From positions 1 to 64,000 of the forward strand of contig CAZYOQ010000007.1 of NCBI GenBank assembly GCA_964649145.1: DNA of 64,000 nucleotides, read 5' to 3'. The position numbers and the translations under genes were made by a program. A model generated the notes under the pieces. It searched no databases. It was not told where the DNA came from and saw nothing but the letters and a program-made list of their open reading frames with translations. Source of the stretch: MGBC163016 sp964649145. GTDB taxonomy: Bacteria > Actinomycetota > Coriobacteriia > Coriobacteriales > Eggerthellaceae. Of this stretch, positions 16,350 through 25,928 are shown one piece after another (positions within the stretch are counted from its first letter, which is position 1; every line of letters begins with the position of its first letter).

Positions 16350-16374
16350 AGAACCCGCAAACGCATCGGGTTCT
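16350..16374 (+). terminator. Probable terminator after the P1 peptidase
   Basis: AGAACCCG and CGGGTTCT form an 8-bp stem around a 9-base loop, followed by gaagctttt, a weak T-tract. It lies 66 bases after the stop. Confidence 0.45.
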
Positions 16375-16546
16375 GAAGCTTTTGCCAAATGTGTCTAAGT
16401 TTCAAATAGCCCAAGTTCCTTAGACAGGGTTTATGGGAGTCTCAATATCTTAAACGGGATAGTTTCATATTCTTGTGTGTATTCGCGCGTCAATCTCGCT
16501 AATATAGAATGCTTAAAGCATTTGAAGATATATGTGAGGAACAAAA

Positions 16547-17308
16547 ATGGATATCTTGGCTTTCATACTGCCCATTGTATACATACTTGTTGGGATTGTA
16601 CTTGTATGGTTTGTGGTCGAACTTATTGTCACCATCAAGCAGGTGCGCAAGCGTGCGATTAACACCATCGACGAGCTTCAGCCTTCCATTAAGAATATTG
16701 AGAACATGGTTGAGGAAATTCAGCCGACAGTCAAAAAGGTTGACCCGCTTGTTGATAGGGTCACACTTACGGTGGATAGCTTGAACCTAGAAATGATGCG
16801 TGTAGACGAGATTCTAGAAGATGTCAGTCAAATCACGGGCACTGTCTCTAAGACGATGAATACGGTCGACAGTGTAACGAGCGCTCCGCTTGACATTGTT
16901 ACTTCCGTCACCAACAAGGTTCGCAAGAAGTTTGGCCCAAAGTATGCAAGTGAAGAGTCTCAGCTGGCGGGAGGCAAAAAAGAGCAGAAATCTAACCCGT
17001 TTGCACAGCTAGCCGATACTGCGATAGATGCTGCTGGCGAAGCTTTCAAGGAACAGCAGGATAAGTCTCAGGTACGAAAAGACGAACAGAAGGCAAAAAC
17101 CGTTGATCGCGAAGAGAAAAACGATCGCATGACAGATAAATCGAAACAGCTCGCAAACAAGATTCTAGATGATGCCAATACTAGCGAAAAGGTGCCTGTC
17201 GGACAGGATTTCGAAAATGGCAGTCTTGCAGACGACCAAACTAATGAATGTCGCGAAGCTTCAGCATCGTCACTTGATCAAGCATCCGCAGAACAAGACT
17301 CGCTATAG
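16547..17308 (+). CDS. DUF948-like membrane-anchored coiled-coil protein
   Basis: A 253-residue protein with one N-terminal membrane helix (about 4-28), then a long amphipathic region (about 30-115) with heptad-like spacing: IDELQPSIKNIENMVEEIQPTVKKVDPLVDRV. This resembles DUF948 general-stress-type proteins. The C-terminal half is charged, Lys/Gln/Asp-rich and probably disordered. The ATG at 16547 follows gagga. Orientation and spacing (124 bases) suggest possible linkage to the permease gene downstream. Function is not established; a scaffold or envelope-stress role is only a family guess. Confidence 0.65.
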   Translation: MDILAFILPIVYILVGIVLVWFVVELIVTIKQVRKRAINTIDELQPSIKNIENMVEEIQPTVKKVDPLVDRVTLTVDSLNLEMMRVDEILEDVSQITGTVSKTMNTVDSVTSAPLDIVTSVTNKVRKKFGPKYASEESQLAGGKKEQKSNPFAQLADTAIDAAGEAFKEQQDKSQVRKDEQKAKTVDREEKNDRMTDKSKQLANKILDDANTSEKVPVGQDFENGSLADDQTNECREASASSLDQASAEQDSL

Positions 17309-17432
17309 GCGTAAACAAAGACACAAGCATCGCCAAAAGTATAGGCACAAGGTGCGGCTAGAGCCACCATTGGCACTCAAGCCGCAGTAAACATAAACGC
17401 TTTTGCAATCGAAGTATAATCGGCACTTGAAT

Positions 17433-18824
17433 ATGAGAGAAGATACGAAAAGACAAATCAACAGCGCAGCGGATATCTCTAGGCGTACGGGCGATGTGGG
17501 CGAGGACTCTCCTGAAAAGAAGAACAAGGCGCGCAAAGCTCTTGTATACGTATGGACATGTGTTGGCGCTGTTATTTTGGCAGGGGTGATCGTTTACCTC
17601 TTAAACGTTTTCGCGCTTCCTGTGTCGGTTCTTATTTGGACGCTGCTTATAGTTTTTTGTTTGCGTGGGATAGTCTCTGGGCTGGAGGCACGAGGCATAG
17701 GACGGCTTGCAGGAACTACCATCGCTTATCTTGTGATGATCGTCTTCATTGCTCTTATAGTGCTAATTATGTTCTCGCCGATGTTTGGATTGAATGACCA
17801 GTTCGTCAACATTGCATCAAGTCTGCCGGGATACGTGGATTCCATAAGTTCGTGGTTTGAAGGTGTGGCTGCGAAGTATTCGAATCTACTAGACAACCAG
17901 ACCTTAAAAACCTTTTTTGACAATGTTGGAAGCTCGCTTTCAGATTGGGCTTCCACGGCGGCTTCGAATGTTGCTGGTATGGCTGTGAATTTAGGGGCAG
18001 CAATCGTAAACACCATTTACGCGGTTGGATTTGCGCTTGTCATAGCGTTTTGGGTGCTCATGGAACTTCCTGCAATAGGCCGTGAATTCAAGCGCCTCAT
18101 GAATCCCAAACATGTTGAAGAGTCCGTCTTTTTACACGTGACTTTCACGAGGATCTTGGGCGGATATATCAAGGGAATGATTATTCAGTGTTTCATTATC
18201 GGAATTGGATGCGGGATACTTTTCGGGGTTGCGGGCATTCCAAATGCGCCGGCTCTAGGCGTTATCACGGGTATTCTTAACATCATTCCAATCATTGGCC
18301 CTTGGTTAGGCGGTGCTGTTGCGGCGATATTGGCTGTGTTTGTGAGCCCTGTTACTGCAATACTTGCTTTTGTGGGTACTATTGTCATCCAGCAATTCGT
18401 CTACACTTTTGTAAGCCCGAAGATCATGCAGAATTCTGTGGACATTCACCCGGCGCTTACCTTGATTGCGATGATCTTAGGTTCTGCCATAGGCGGTGCT
18501 ATGAGCGGGATTATGGGTTCTCTTGTTGGTATGCTTATTGCCATTCCGTCAGTTGCGGTCATAAAAGCGCTTTTCATTTACTACTTTGAGCGCGCTACAG
18601 GTCGCCAAATCGTATCCGAGGACGGGGTGATTTTTAGAGGATTGCCCAAACCTAATGGCGTTGCCGACCCACTCTATGATGCAACTGGTGGAAAAGCCAA
18701 CAACACCGACAAGACCAACAACGCCGACAACGCCAATAACACCGGCAGCACCAACGAAGAAGGCGGCGATTCAAAGCTTGGATCTATGATTGAAAGAGCT
18801 CGCTTACGCCTTCGTCGCAAGTAA
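17433..18824 (+). CDS. AI-2E family (PerM-like) transporter
   Basis: A 463-residue polytopic membrane protein of the AI-2E/UPF0118 family. It has about eight hydrophobic helices: a pair at about 35-75, one at about 85-110, then after a soluble loop a cluster with GIPNAPALGVITGILNIIPIIGP, the family's hallmark glycine/proline block. The Asn/Thr-rich C-terminal tail (NKTNNADNANNTG-like) is low complexity. Members export small molecules or exchange Na+/H+; the substrate cannot be told. The start is uncertain. The ATG at 17433 has no ribosome-binding site, but a perfect TATAAT lies at 17415-17420, 12 bases upstream, which would give a nearly leaderless mRNA. A TTG ten codons earlier would precede that box. 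Confidence 0.8.
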   Translation: MREDTKRQINSAADISRRTGDVGEDSPEKKNKARKALVYVWTCVGAVILAGVIVYLLNVFALPVSVLIWTLLIVFCLRGIVSGLEARGIGRLAGTTIAYLVMIVFIALIVLIMFSPMFGLNDQFVNIASSLPGYVDSISSWFEGVAAKYSNLLDNQTLKTFFDNVGSSLSDWASTAASNVAGMAVNLGAAIVNTIYAVGFALVIAFWVLMELPAIGREFKRLMNPKHVEESVFLHVTFTRILGGYIKGMIIQCFIIGIGCGILFGVAGIPNAPALGVITGILNIIPIIGPWLGGAVAAILAVFVSPVTAILAFVGTIVIQQFVYTFVSPKIMQNSVDIHPALTLIAMILGSAIGGAMSGIMGSLVGMLIAIPSVAVIKALFIYYFERATGRQIVSEDGVIFRGLPKPNGVADPLYDATGGKANNTDKTNNADNANNTGSTNEEGGDSKLGSMIERARLRLRRK

Positions 18825-18873
18825 ACAAGTTATATAATCACACGATAATATTCTTCGACGAAAGCAGATTTCC

Positions 18874-21510
18874 ATGCAATACATGACTACGGCTCAGATT
18901 CGCGAGGCCTACTTGAAATATTTCGAGGAGCATGGACATAAGCGCATGCCTTCCTCGTCCTTGATACCAGATGACCCGTCGCTACTTTTAACAAGTGCAG
19001 GAATGGTTCAGTTCAAACCCTACTTCTTACACCAAAAGAAACTGGAGGAGCCATATCTTGGCGCTACGACGGTGCAAAAGTGCGTTCGAACCAACGATAT
19101 CGACATAATCGGTACGACGGGTAGGCACTTGTCATTCTTTGAGATGTTGGGCAATTTCAGTTTCGGGAAGTATTTCAAGAGCGAGATGTGTGAGATGGCT
19201 CTCGATTTTTCCGTAAACGTGCTTGGTCTTCCAATCGAGAAGCTCTACTTTACTGTTTTTGAGGATGACGACGAGACAATTGATATTTGGAAGAACTTAG
19301 GTGTCAAAGATTCTCATATTTCACGCCTAGGTGCCGACGACAACTTCTGGCGGGCAGGCCCAACCGGTCCTTGCGGTCCTTGTTCTGAGCTTTATTTCGA
19401 CCAAGGGGAAGAATTTGGGTGCGGTTCTCCCGATTGCGCACCTGGTTGTGATTGTGATCGCTTCCTTGAATATTGGAACTGCGTTTTCACACAATACGAC
19501 GGTCAAGAAGACGGCACTCTTGTAGAGCTTCCGTCTAAAAATATCGATACAGGAATGGGTCTTGAGCGTATTGCCGCGATCATGCAAGGAGCGCAAACCA
19601 ACTACGAGACCGACGTCCTGCGTTCGCTTGTAGCTGTGGGCGAGAAGCTGTCTGGAAAGGTTTATGGCGAGGACACAAAAACCGACCTTTCTCTTCGCAT
19701 TATGGCCGATCATTCCCGCGCGATCACCTTTATGATTGCCGATGGCATTATCCCTTCCAACGAGGGTCGCGGATACGTTCTTCGCCGACTGCTTCGTCGA
19801 GCCATTATGAAGGCACATCTCATAGGTATAGACGGGCACTTTCTTAATGATTATGTGGACGAGATCGTGAACTTAATGGGCGACACTTATCCAGAGATTG
19901 TCGAGAATCGCGAGCTAGAACGAAAGCTGATCATGTCTGAGGAAGAACGTTTCGGGCAGACGCTTCGCCAAGGCAGAGCCTATCTTTCTGAAGAAATTTC
20001 AAACCTTGATGGCAAGATGCTTTCTGGAAAAACGGCATTCACGCTTCATGACACCTATGGCTTCCCAGTCGAGATCACCCGCGAGATAGCGGCAGAGGCT
20101 GGAATCGATGTAGACATGGATGCGTTCAAACAAGAAATGGAAGCCCAGCGCGAGCGTGCGAGAAGCGCAGGTGCTAAAGATGCGCAGGCCGCATGGTCTA
20201 CTTATGGCGGAATCTATTCCGATCTTGTAAACGAGGTGGGCGCTACCAATTTCGACGGTTACGATTCCACATCTGAAAGATCGAAGGTTGTAGCGCTTGT
20301 AAAGGAAGGTAAGCGAGTAGATAGTCTTGACCCAGGCGATAAAGGCGAGGTTGCGCTTAACCGTACTCCGTTTTATGCCGAGATGGGCGGGCAAATTGGC
20401 GACACCGGCGAGATGAAAGCTGATGGGGCTCGCGCATACGTGACCGACACGACCACCCCTGTTTCTGGACTTTACATACACCATGTTGATGTAGAGGCAG
20501 GAAGTATCTCTGTAGGCGATGAGGTAGAAACTGTCGTGGATGCTAAAAGGCGGCAGTCGATTGAACGCAATCACACGGCAACGCATCTTCTGCATGCCGC
20601 GCTCAAGCAGGTCTTGGGTGACCATGTTCGCCAAAAGGGCTCTTATGTAGGACCTGACCGGCTTCGTTTCGACTTCACTCACTTCGAGGCCATGACAGCC
20701 GATCAAATTGAAGAAGTTGAGCGTATCGCAAACATGCGCGTCATGGATGCTACGCCTATGAATGTTTACGAGACCTCTCTTGACGAGGCTCGTGCCGATG
20801 GTGTAACCGCTCTTTTCGGCGAAAAATACGGGGATGTTGTGCGCGTGGTTGAAGCTGGCGAGTTCTCGCGGGAGCTGTGCGGCGGATGCCATGTGGGAAA
20901 CACTGCAGAAATAGGCATGCTGAAGATAACTAGCGAAACCAGCGTTGGTGCTAACATCAGGCGTATCGAGGCCGTTACAGGCTATGGCGCCTTCGAGTAT
21001 GTGAACAAGATTGAAAGCGAGCTTAAAGAAACTGCAAGTATTCTGAAGGTTCCGCTGTTTGATGTGTCCGAGCGAACCGCATCTAACATGAAGGCTATCA
21101 AAGAGCTACGCGACGCTACGAAGCGCGGCAAGGAAGCCATCGCAGACGACGATATCAATGAGCTTCTTGCTTCCGCTTATAAGACTGCTGCAGGATACCC
21201 TGTGATAATCGCGAAGACTTGGGCTGCTCAATCGGGAGATCAGCGCAATTTATGGGATGTACTGAAAAGCCGCATGACGAAGCCTGGTGCGGTGGTTTTA
21301 GCAGGCGTTGACGGTAAAAAGGTTACTCTTTTGGCTGCAGGTTCTGATGAAGCGGTTTCCAAAGGCTTTTCAGCTGTAGAGGTAATAAAGGCCATAGGGC
21401 CAGCTGTTAATGGCGGAGGCGGCGGCAAGCCTAGCATGGCGCAAGCAGGCGGAAAGAACCCAGAAGGTGTTGATCGTGCGCTTGAAATCGCGCGAGAAAT
21501 GATTTTGTAG
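18874..21510 (+). CDS. alaS: Alanyl-tRNA synthetase
   Basis: An 878-residue class II synthetase charging tRNA-Ala, full length. N-terminal catalytic domain: SSLIPDDPSLLLTSAGMVQFKPYFL and the motif-2 region FFEMLGNFSFGKYFK. Editing domain: RNHTATHLLHAAL with the HxxxH metal motif and the later ELCGGCHVGNTAEIG with the third and fourth ligands. The C-terminal Gly-rich GGGGGKPSMAQAGGK belongs to the C-Ala/DHHA1 part. A TATAAT lies at 18833-18838. The start may be MQYMTT (used here) or the ATG three codons later. It heads a tight run with ruvX, mltG and the HAD gene. Confidence 0.97.
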   Translation: MQYMTTAQIREAYLKYFEEHGHKRMPSSSLIPDDPSLLLTSAGMVQFKPYFLHQKKLEEPYLGATTVQKCVRTNDIDIIGTTGRHLSFFEMLGNFSFGKYFKSEMCEMALDFSVNVLGLPIEKLYFTVFEDDDETIDIWKNLGVKDSHISRLGADDNFWRAGPTGPCGPCSELYFDQGEEFGCGSPDCAPGCDCDRFLEYWNCVFTQYDGQEDGTLVELPSKNIDTGMGLERIAAIMQGAQTNYETDVLRSLVAVGEKLSGKVYGEDTKTDLSLRIMADHSRAITFMIADGIIPSNEGRGYVLRRLLRRAIMKAHLIGIDGHFLNDYVDEIVNLMGDTYPEIVENRELERKLIMSEEERFGQTLRQGRAYLSEEISNLDGKMLSGKTAFTLHDTYGFPVEITREIAAEAGIDVDMDAFKQEMEAQRERARSAGAKDAQAAWSTYGGIYSDLVNEVGATNFDGYDSTSERSKVVALVKEGKRVDSLDPGDKGEVALNRTPFYAEMGGQIGDTGEMKADGARAYVTDTTTPVSGLYIHHVDVEAGSISVGDEVETVVDAKRRQSIERNHTATHLLHAALKQVLGDHVRQKGSYVGPDRLRFDFTHFEAMTADQIEEVERIANMRVMDATPMNVYETSLDEARADGVTALFGEKYGDVVRVVEAGEFSRELCGGCHVGNTAEIGMLKITSETSVGANIRRIEAVTGYGAFEYVNKIESELKETASILKVPLFDVSERTASNMKAIKELRDATKRGKEAIADDDINELLASAYKTAAGYPVIIAKTWAAQSGDQRNLWDVLKSRMTKPGAVVLAGVDGKKVTLLAAGSDEAVSKGFSAVEVIKAIGPAVNGGGGGKPSMAQAGGKNPEGVDRALEIAREMIL

Positions 21511-21574
21511 TTCTTGCACTTAGACCAAAAGCGTAATTTCGATAAAGGAGCACCGCCCATTCAATGAATGCCAT

Positions 21575-22012
21575 ATGAGGGTTTTGGCTTTAGACATAGG
21601 AAGCGTTCGGACGGGAATTGCTGTAAGCGACCCAAATAGGCGAGTTGCAACGCCTGTGTGCGTGCTTCCAAGCGCAGATCTTGCTGCAAACGCCAAAACG
21701 TTTCAGCGAATTATAGAAGATTATGAACCCGAGCTTTTTGTTTTCGGTCTTCCAAAGTCGCTTTCAGGTGAGGAAGGCAAGCAGGCCGCCTACGTTCGTA
21801 CAATAGCCGAAACCATTTCGAAGACATGCGGAGTTCCGTATGTTTTTTCTGACGAACGTCTTTCATCGCGTGAAGCTAAACGGGCATTGCGCGATATGGG
21901 GTATGATGAAAGAAAGATGCGGGGAAAGGTTGATATGATCGCTGCAAGCCTGTTTCTGCAATCATGGCTTGATGCGAATTCCCCAAGCAAGACTAGTATT
22001 AGTGAGGAGTAG
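21575..22012 (+). CDS. ruvX: Putative pre-16S rRNA nuclease / Holliday junction resolvase YqgF
   Basis: A 145-residue RNase H-fold protein. MRVLALDIGSVRTGIAVSDP carries the first catalytic Asp, VFGLPKSLSGEEG the P-loop-like turn, YVFSDERLSSREA the second acid, and KVDMIAASLFLQSWLD the last Asp. YqgF trims pre-16S rRNA in E. coli, and a resolvase role has also been proposed. It follows alaS by 64 bases and precedes mltG by 5. The best upstream ribosome-binding site (aaaggag) is about 25 bases away, so initiation at this ATG is slightly uncertain, although the conserved N-terminus supports it. Confidence 0.9.
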   Translation: MRVLALDIGSVRTGIAVSDPNRRVATPVCVLPSADLAANAKTFQRIIEDYEPELFVFGLPKSLSGEEGKQAAYVRTIAETISKTCGVPYVFSDERLSSREAKRALRDMGYDERKMRGKVDMIAASLFLQSWLDANSPSKTSISEE

Positions 22013-22017
22013 ATACC

Positions 22018-23139
22018 GTGCCAAGACGCTCAAGGCAAGTGCCGATTTCGTCACGTAACACTCGAGCAGCTAGATATGCGCACGCCCGTGCCTCAGAGGA
22101 ATTCAAGACCTATGACACTAGTGCCATTCGGCCAAAGATGTCTAAAGCCCCGCTCATTATCATCTTGGTGGTCATACTTATTGCGATTGCTGCTATTGTT
22201 TTCGTAGTAGTTCGCGGGTGCAGTTTTGAGGGCGAGACCCTTGCCGATACACAAGAAGCTGTTGTGGTGATAGAGGAAGGCTCTAGCGCTAAGCAAATTG
22301 CTGAAACGCTTCTAAATGAGAAGCTTATTAGCAATACCCAGTCATTTATCGATCTTGTGAGCGCCGAAAATGCAGCATCGTCGCTTATTCCTGGAACTTA
22401 TCTTTTCCAAGGTGGAACATCTCAAGAAGATATCCTTGCTGCTTTGCTTGAAGGCCCTGAATCTACGGCCGACATGGTAACTATTCCTGAGGGATACACA
22501 CGCCAAGACGTCGCTGAAGCCATTGATGCGGGCACTAGTTCGCGAATTTCTGCACAAGACTTTCTAGATGCAACGTCAAACGCTTCTGCTTATGCCGACC
22601 AATACGAATTTCTTGAATCGGCAGGGGAAAAACCACTTGAAGGTTATCTTTTCCCTAAAACCTATGCGATTACAGCAAACGATACCGCTAAAGACGTAGT
22701 TTCGATGATGCTTGACCAGTTCGGCGAGGAAACAAGCGAGCTTAATCTTAAATATGCTAAAAAAGCAGGGCTTTCGTTTTATGACATGGTCAACCTTGCA
22801 TCCATTGTTCAAAAAGAGGGCGAGGTTTCAAATTACGCTACTATCGCAAGCGTTTTCTACAATCGTCTGAAATCTGATAGACCTTACCTTGAATCTGACG
22901 CCACAACAGCTTATGAGGTAGGGCATGACCCAACGCCTGAGGAAGTTCACTCAGATTCTGACTACAGCACATACACTCACGATGGCCTGCCACCTACGCC
23001 AATCTGCAATCCAAGCCTAGAAGCTATGAAGGCGGTTTGTAGTCCGGAAAAAACCGACTACATGTATTTCTATTCATACGATAACGGCGAATATGTGTTT
23101 AGCAAGACATACGAGGAGCACAAGGACTCGTTTGAGTAG
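22018..23139 (+). CDS. mltG: Endolytic murein transglycosylase MltG
   Basis: A 373-residue membrane-anchored enzyme that cuts nascent glycan strands and so sets peptidoglycan chain length. GTG start at 22018 with gaggag upstream. A basic cytoplasmic tail (1-42) is followed by one membrane helix (about 43-65), a LysM-like segment (about 80-150) and the YceG catalytic domain with LEGYLFPKTYAI, NLASIVQKEGEV (catalytic Glu) and the ending GLPPTPICNPSLEAM. The gene lies between ruvX and the HAD gene, as in related genomes. Ends intact. Confidence 0.93.
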   Translation: MPRRSRQVPISSRNTRAARYAHARASEEFKTYDTSAIRPKMSKAPLIIILVVILIAIAAIVFVVVRGCSFEGETLADTQEAVVVIEEGSSAKQIAETLLNEKLISNTQSFIDLVSAENAASSLIPGTYLFQGGTSQEDILAALLEGPESTADMVTIPEGYTRQDVAEAIDAGTSSRISAQDFLDATSNASAYADQYEFLESAGEKPLEGYLFPKTYAITANDTAKDVVSMMLDQFGEETSELNLKYAKKAGLSFYDMVNLASIVQKEGEVSNYATIASVFYNRLKSDRPYLESDATTAYEVGHDPTPEEVHSDSDYSTYTHDGLPPTPICNPSLEAMKAVCSPEKTDYMYFYSYDNGEYVFSKTYEEHKDSFE

Positions 23140-23145
23140 GTTGCC

Positions 23146-23682
23146 ATGTCGCTCTTCCAGCCCGATCGGTATTTTTCCAGAATAACATCTATAGATATCA
23201 AAAAAGACCTGCTTGATGTGGGATATAACAATGTGTTGCTGGATATAGATAACACGCTGAGGTCTCGGGCTACAGGCGATATTCCCCACGATGCCGGTGT
23301 TTGGCTTGGGAAGGCTCGAGACGCAGGCGTGAAGTTTTGCCTTATTTCAAACAATTGGCATGGTGATGTTTTTGAATTCGCCGAAAGCTTGGAGCTTCCG
23401 ATTGTGGCGAAGGCCTGCAAGCCTTTGCCTTTTGCTTATACTCGGGCAGTGCGATTATTGGGATGTAAGAGGGCGTCTGCTGTAGCCATAGGCGATCAAT
23501 TGCTAACAGATGTTGTAGGGGCTCACCTAGCAGGTGTTTCTGCATACATGGTCATGCCACTTGTTGATGTAGACCTCAAGCACACTGTAGCGCTGCGTGT
23601 GATAGAGCGCGGGCTTTTGGGAGCACGCGAACCCGAGGCGGCTCCTACATGCGTCACATGTGAATCATTGGAAGGTGAATGA
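23146..23682 (+). CDS. YqeG family HAD IIIA-type phosphatase
   Basis: A 178-residue haloacid-dehalogenase phosphatase. Motif I is LLDIDNTLRS with the nucleophile Asp, motif II LISNNWHGD with Ser, the Lys motif lies in ACKPLPFAY, and motif III is GDQLLTDVVGAH. YqeG-type proteins are often adjacent to aroE, as here: the stop overlaps the aroE start by 4 bases (ATGA). The related mitochondrial/yeast enzyme is a phosphatidylglycerophosphate phosphatase, so phospholipid synthesis is possible. The substrate is not proven for this family branch. Confidence 0.85.
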   Translation: MSLFQPDRYFSRITSIDIKKDLLDVGYNNVLLDIDNTLRSRATGDIPHDAGVWLGKARDAGVKFCLISNNWHGDVFEFAESLELPIVAKACKPLPFAYTRAVRLLGCKRASAVAIGDQLLTDVVGAHLAGVSAYMVMPLVDVDLKHTVALRVIERGLLGAREPEAAPTCVTCESLEGE

Positions 23683-24608
23683 TGTCGAAAGACTTATATA
23701 TTGTTGGACACCCCGTTTCTCATTCGAAGTCCCCTGCGATGTACAACGCTGTTTACAAGAAACTTGGTATCGACTGGCACTACGACTTCAAAGATATCGA
23801 CTCAGCTGAAGGCGCCCAGTCTTTTCTAAAAGCAGCAGACTATGTTTCAGTGAATGTAACAACACCTTATAAGCCGCAAGCCTATAAGGCTGCAACAGTT
23901 CTAGCCGCCACTTCCAAGTTGGCAGGGGGTGTGAACCTTCTGGTTAGTAAAGACACCAACTTGCTAGGCTATAACGTTGATGGCGACGGTGCCATAAGGT
24001 TTTTGGAACGTGAAGGCGTGAACTTTTGGGACGCAAAAGTAGTTGTTTGTGGCACAGGACCTACAGCTCTTTCCATTCTGCATGCTGCGACTATGGCGGG
24101 CGCAAGTGAGGCTCTTTTGCTTGGGCGAGATAAAGCGCGTGCCAAGGGCATGCTTCAGCGCTACGCCGATGACTTTCATGATCTGGCATCTAGCGCTATT
24201 CCTATTTCTGCGAAAGCGCCGAACAGACGTGAGTTTTTAGACGCCTATAAATACGCTAAGTTCAAATTTGGAACTTACGATACTTCTAAGCAGGCCTTAT
24301 CGAGAGCCGATGTGATAGTGGATGCCACTATTCTTGGAATGCACGAAGGAGACCCGGCGCCTTTCGATGTGAGTGTTCTCCACGAAGGTCAAGTTGTGAT
24401 GGACACTGTTTATGGACATGGCACAAGCGCTTTGCTAAAGGCAGCCAAGCAGACAGGTTGTAAAGCCTATGATGGGCGCGGAATGCTTGTATCTCAAGCC
24501 GCTCTTAGTGCAAGCATTGTTTTTGAGGTAGAAGAGGTTCATGTAGATGAGGGATATGATGATCTCTTCGATATAATGGCAAAAGGCGCAGGATTTGAAT
24601 TCGAGTGA
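23679..24608 (+). CDS. aroE: Shikimate dehydrogenase
   Basis: A 309-residue enzyme reducing 3-dehydroshikimate to shikimate with NADPH, step four of the chorismate pathway. YIVGHPVSHSKSPAMYNAVY gives the substrate-binding serines, and SVNVTTPYKPQAY contains the catalytic Lys (usual form NVTxPxK). YNVDGDGAIRFL has the catalytic Asp. The nucleotide loop is CGTGPTALSI, where usually GAGG is seen, so the binding loop is slightly atypical. It overlaps the HAD gene by 4 bases and precedes the aroC operon after a 153-base gap. Slightly longer than average because of an insert near 180-200. Confidence 0.9.
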   Translation: MMSKDLYIVGHPVSHSKSPAMYNAVYKKLGIDWHYDFKDIDSAEGAQSFLKAADYVSVNVTTPYKPQAYKAATVLAATSKLAGGVNLLVSKDTNLLGYNVDGDGAIRFLEREGVNFWDAKVVVCGTGPTALSILHAATMAGASEALLLGRDKARAKGMLQRYADDFHDLASSAIPISAKAPNRREFLDAYKYAKFKFGTYDTSKQALSRADVIVDATILGMHEGDPAPFDVSVLHEGQVVMDTVYGHGTSALLKAAKQTGCKAYDGRGMLVSQAALSASIVFEVEEVHVDEGYDDLFDIMAKGAGFEFE

Positions 24609-24631
24609 TCGAATTATTGCTAATGCATTTT

Positions 24632-24694
24632 AAGGTTAGCTTGCTTTAAGGCTAGCTTACTTTTAGCTAGCTTGCTTTATAGCTAGCGCCTTTA
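24632..24694 (+). repeat. Four ~16-bp tandem repeats upstream of aroC
   Basis: Units based on aaggctagcttgcttt repeat four times with small changes, the last shortened. They lie in the aroE-aroC gap, where the aroC operon promoter would be expected. No regulator can be assigned. Confidence 0.65.
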
Positions 24695-24761
24695 TGGCCA
24701 TCGCGTGTTTTCTGCGCGAATGAGCCTTATGTGATACACAAAGCTGATCGGGTAGGGAAGC

Positions 24762-25928
24762 ATGAATTACATTACAGCTGGAGAGTCCCACGGGCCTAAG
24801 CTAACAACGATTGTTAGTGGGGTTCCGTCAGGGGTCACCATAGACATCAAGCGCATTAATAGCGACTTGTCGCGAAGGCAGTCAGGCTATGGTCGTGGTG
24901 GAAGGCAAAGTATAGAACGTGACCATGCTGAAATCACCGGAGGAGTGCGTTTCGGTCGAACCACAGGCGCCCCAATCGCTATCGAGGTTGAAAATCGCGA
25001 TTGGAAAAACTGGGAAGATAAGATGGCTGCTTTCGGTCCTGCCCCACTAGATATGGCTCGAGAGGTTACGCCGCGCCCAGGACATGCCGATCTCGTAGGC
25101 GTTCTGAGAACCAACACCGATGATTGCCGCAATATCTTAGAACGCTCAAGTGCTCGTGAGACAGCTGCGCGCGTGGCTGCATGCGGCGTTGCGAAGGAAT
25201 TTTTGGCCGAGCTAGATGTCGAGGTTATGAGTTACGTGGTTTCTATCGGAGATGCTTCCATGCCTCCAGAAAGCCCTCGCCAGGCGGCAGAACACGAGCA
25301 GGTCGTAGTCGAGTTCTCACAAGTGCGCTGCCCGGATGAGGCAGCAAGCGAGGCCATGATGAAAGCGATTGACGAGGCCAAAAATGCTGGCGAGAGCCTA
25401 GGGGGTACTTTCCGCGTTGTTGCTAAAGGGCTAGTTCCTGGCCTTGGATCCTACACCTCAGGACCAGAGCGTTTGACCTCTAAACTAGGTGGCGCTGTTT
25501 TTTCGATTCCTGCCATCAAGGGTGTGGAATTTGGACTGGGCTTCGATGCTGCTAGACGAGTTGGTTCTGCAGTGCATGACCCAATCATCTTAAAAGATGG
25601 CGTTTTCACCAGGAAGAGCAACGGAGCGGGCGGCCTTGAGGGCGGAATGACAACAGGCATGCCGCTTGTACTTACTGCTGCGATGAAGCCGATACCCACG
25701 CTGATGAACCCGCTTGAGACCGTAAACATCGACACGCTTGAGGTAGAGATGGCATCTCGTGAGCGCAGCGATGTTTGCGCTGTTCCCGCTGCGGCTGTTG
25801 TTGCAGAGGGCGAGGTTGCCATGGTCTTGGCAAATGCTTACATGGAATCCTTCGGTTCAACGTGCTTGGCCGACATCAAGCATAACATCTCAGAGTATAT
25901 GTCTCGCCTGGAGACGATGGGTCGCTAA
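24762..25928 (+). CDS. aroC: Chorismate synthase
   Basis: A 388-residue FMN-dependent enzyme making chorismate from EPSP. It starts MNYITAGESHGPKLT with the first conserved His block. SRRQSGYGRGGRQSIERD, RPGHADLVG and SSARETAARVAACGVA follow, then GLGSYTSGPERLTSKLGGAVFSIPAIKGVEFG and the closing RSDVCAVPAAAVVAEGEVA. Full length. The ribosome-binding site gtaggga precedes the ATG. It is the first gene of a tight aroC-aroK-aroB-aroQ-pepP run in which aroK begins on the base after the aroC stop. Confidence 0.97.
   Translation: MNYITAGESHGPKLTTIVSGVPSGVTIDIKRINSDLSRRQSGYGRGGRQSIERDHAEITGGVRFGRTTGAPIAIEVENRDWKNWEDKMAAFGPAPLDMAREVTPRPGHADLVGVLRTNTDDCRNILERSSARETAARVAACGVAKEFLAELDVEVMSYVVSIGDASMPPESPRQAAEHEQVVVEFSQVRCPDEAASEAMMKAIDEAKNAGESLGGTFRVVAKGLVPGLGSYTSGPERLTSKLGGAVFSIPAIKGVEFGLGFDAARRVGSAVHDPIILKDGVFTRKSNGAGGLEGGMTTGMPLVLTAAMKPIPTLMNPLETVNIDTLEVEMASRERSDVCAVPAAAVVAEGEVAMVLANAYMESFGSTCLADIKHNISEYMSRLETMGR

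Noticed and set aside
16547..18824. DUF948 protein and AI-2E permease as a quorum-sensing unit
   Set aside because: AI-2E family naming is historical, and no LuxS or receptor gene is present. Spacing and separate promoter signs do not support one unit.
19999..20892. A 297-codon frame antisense to alaS
   Set aside because: It is a codon-bias shadow of alaS, with no ribosome-binding site or recognisable domain.
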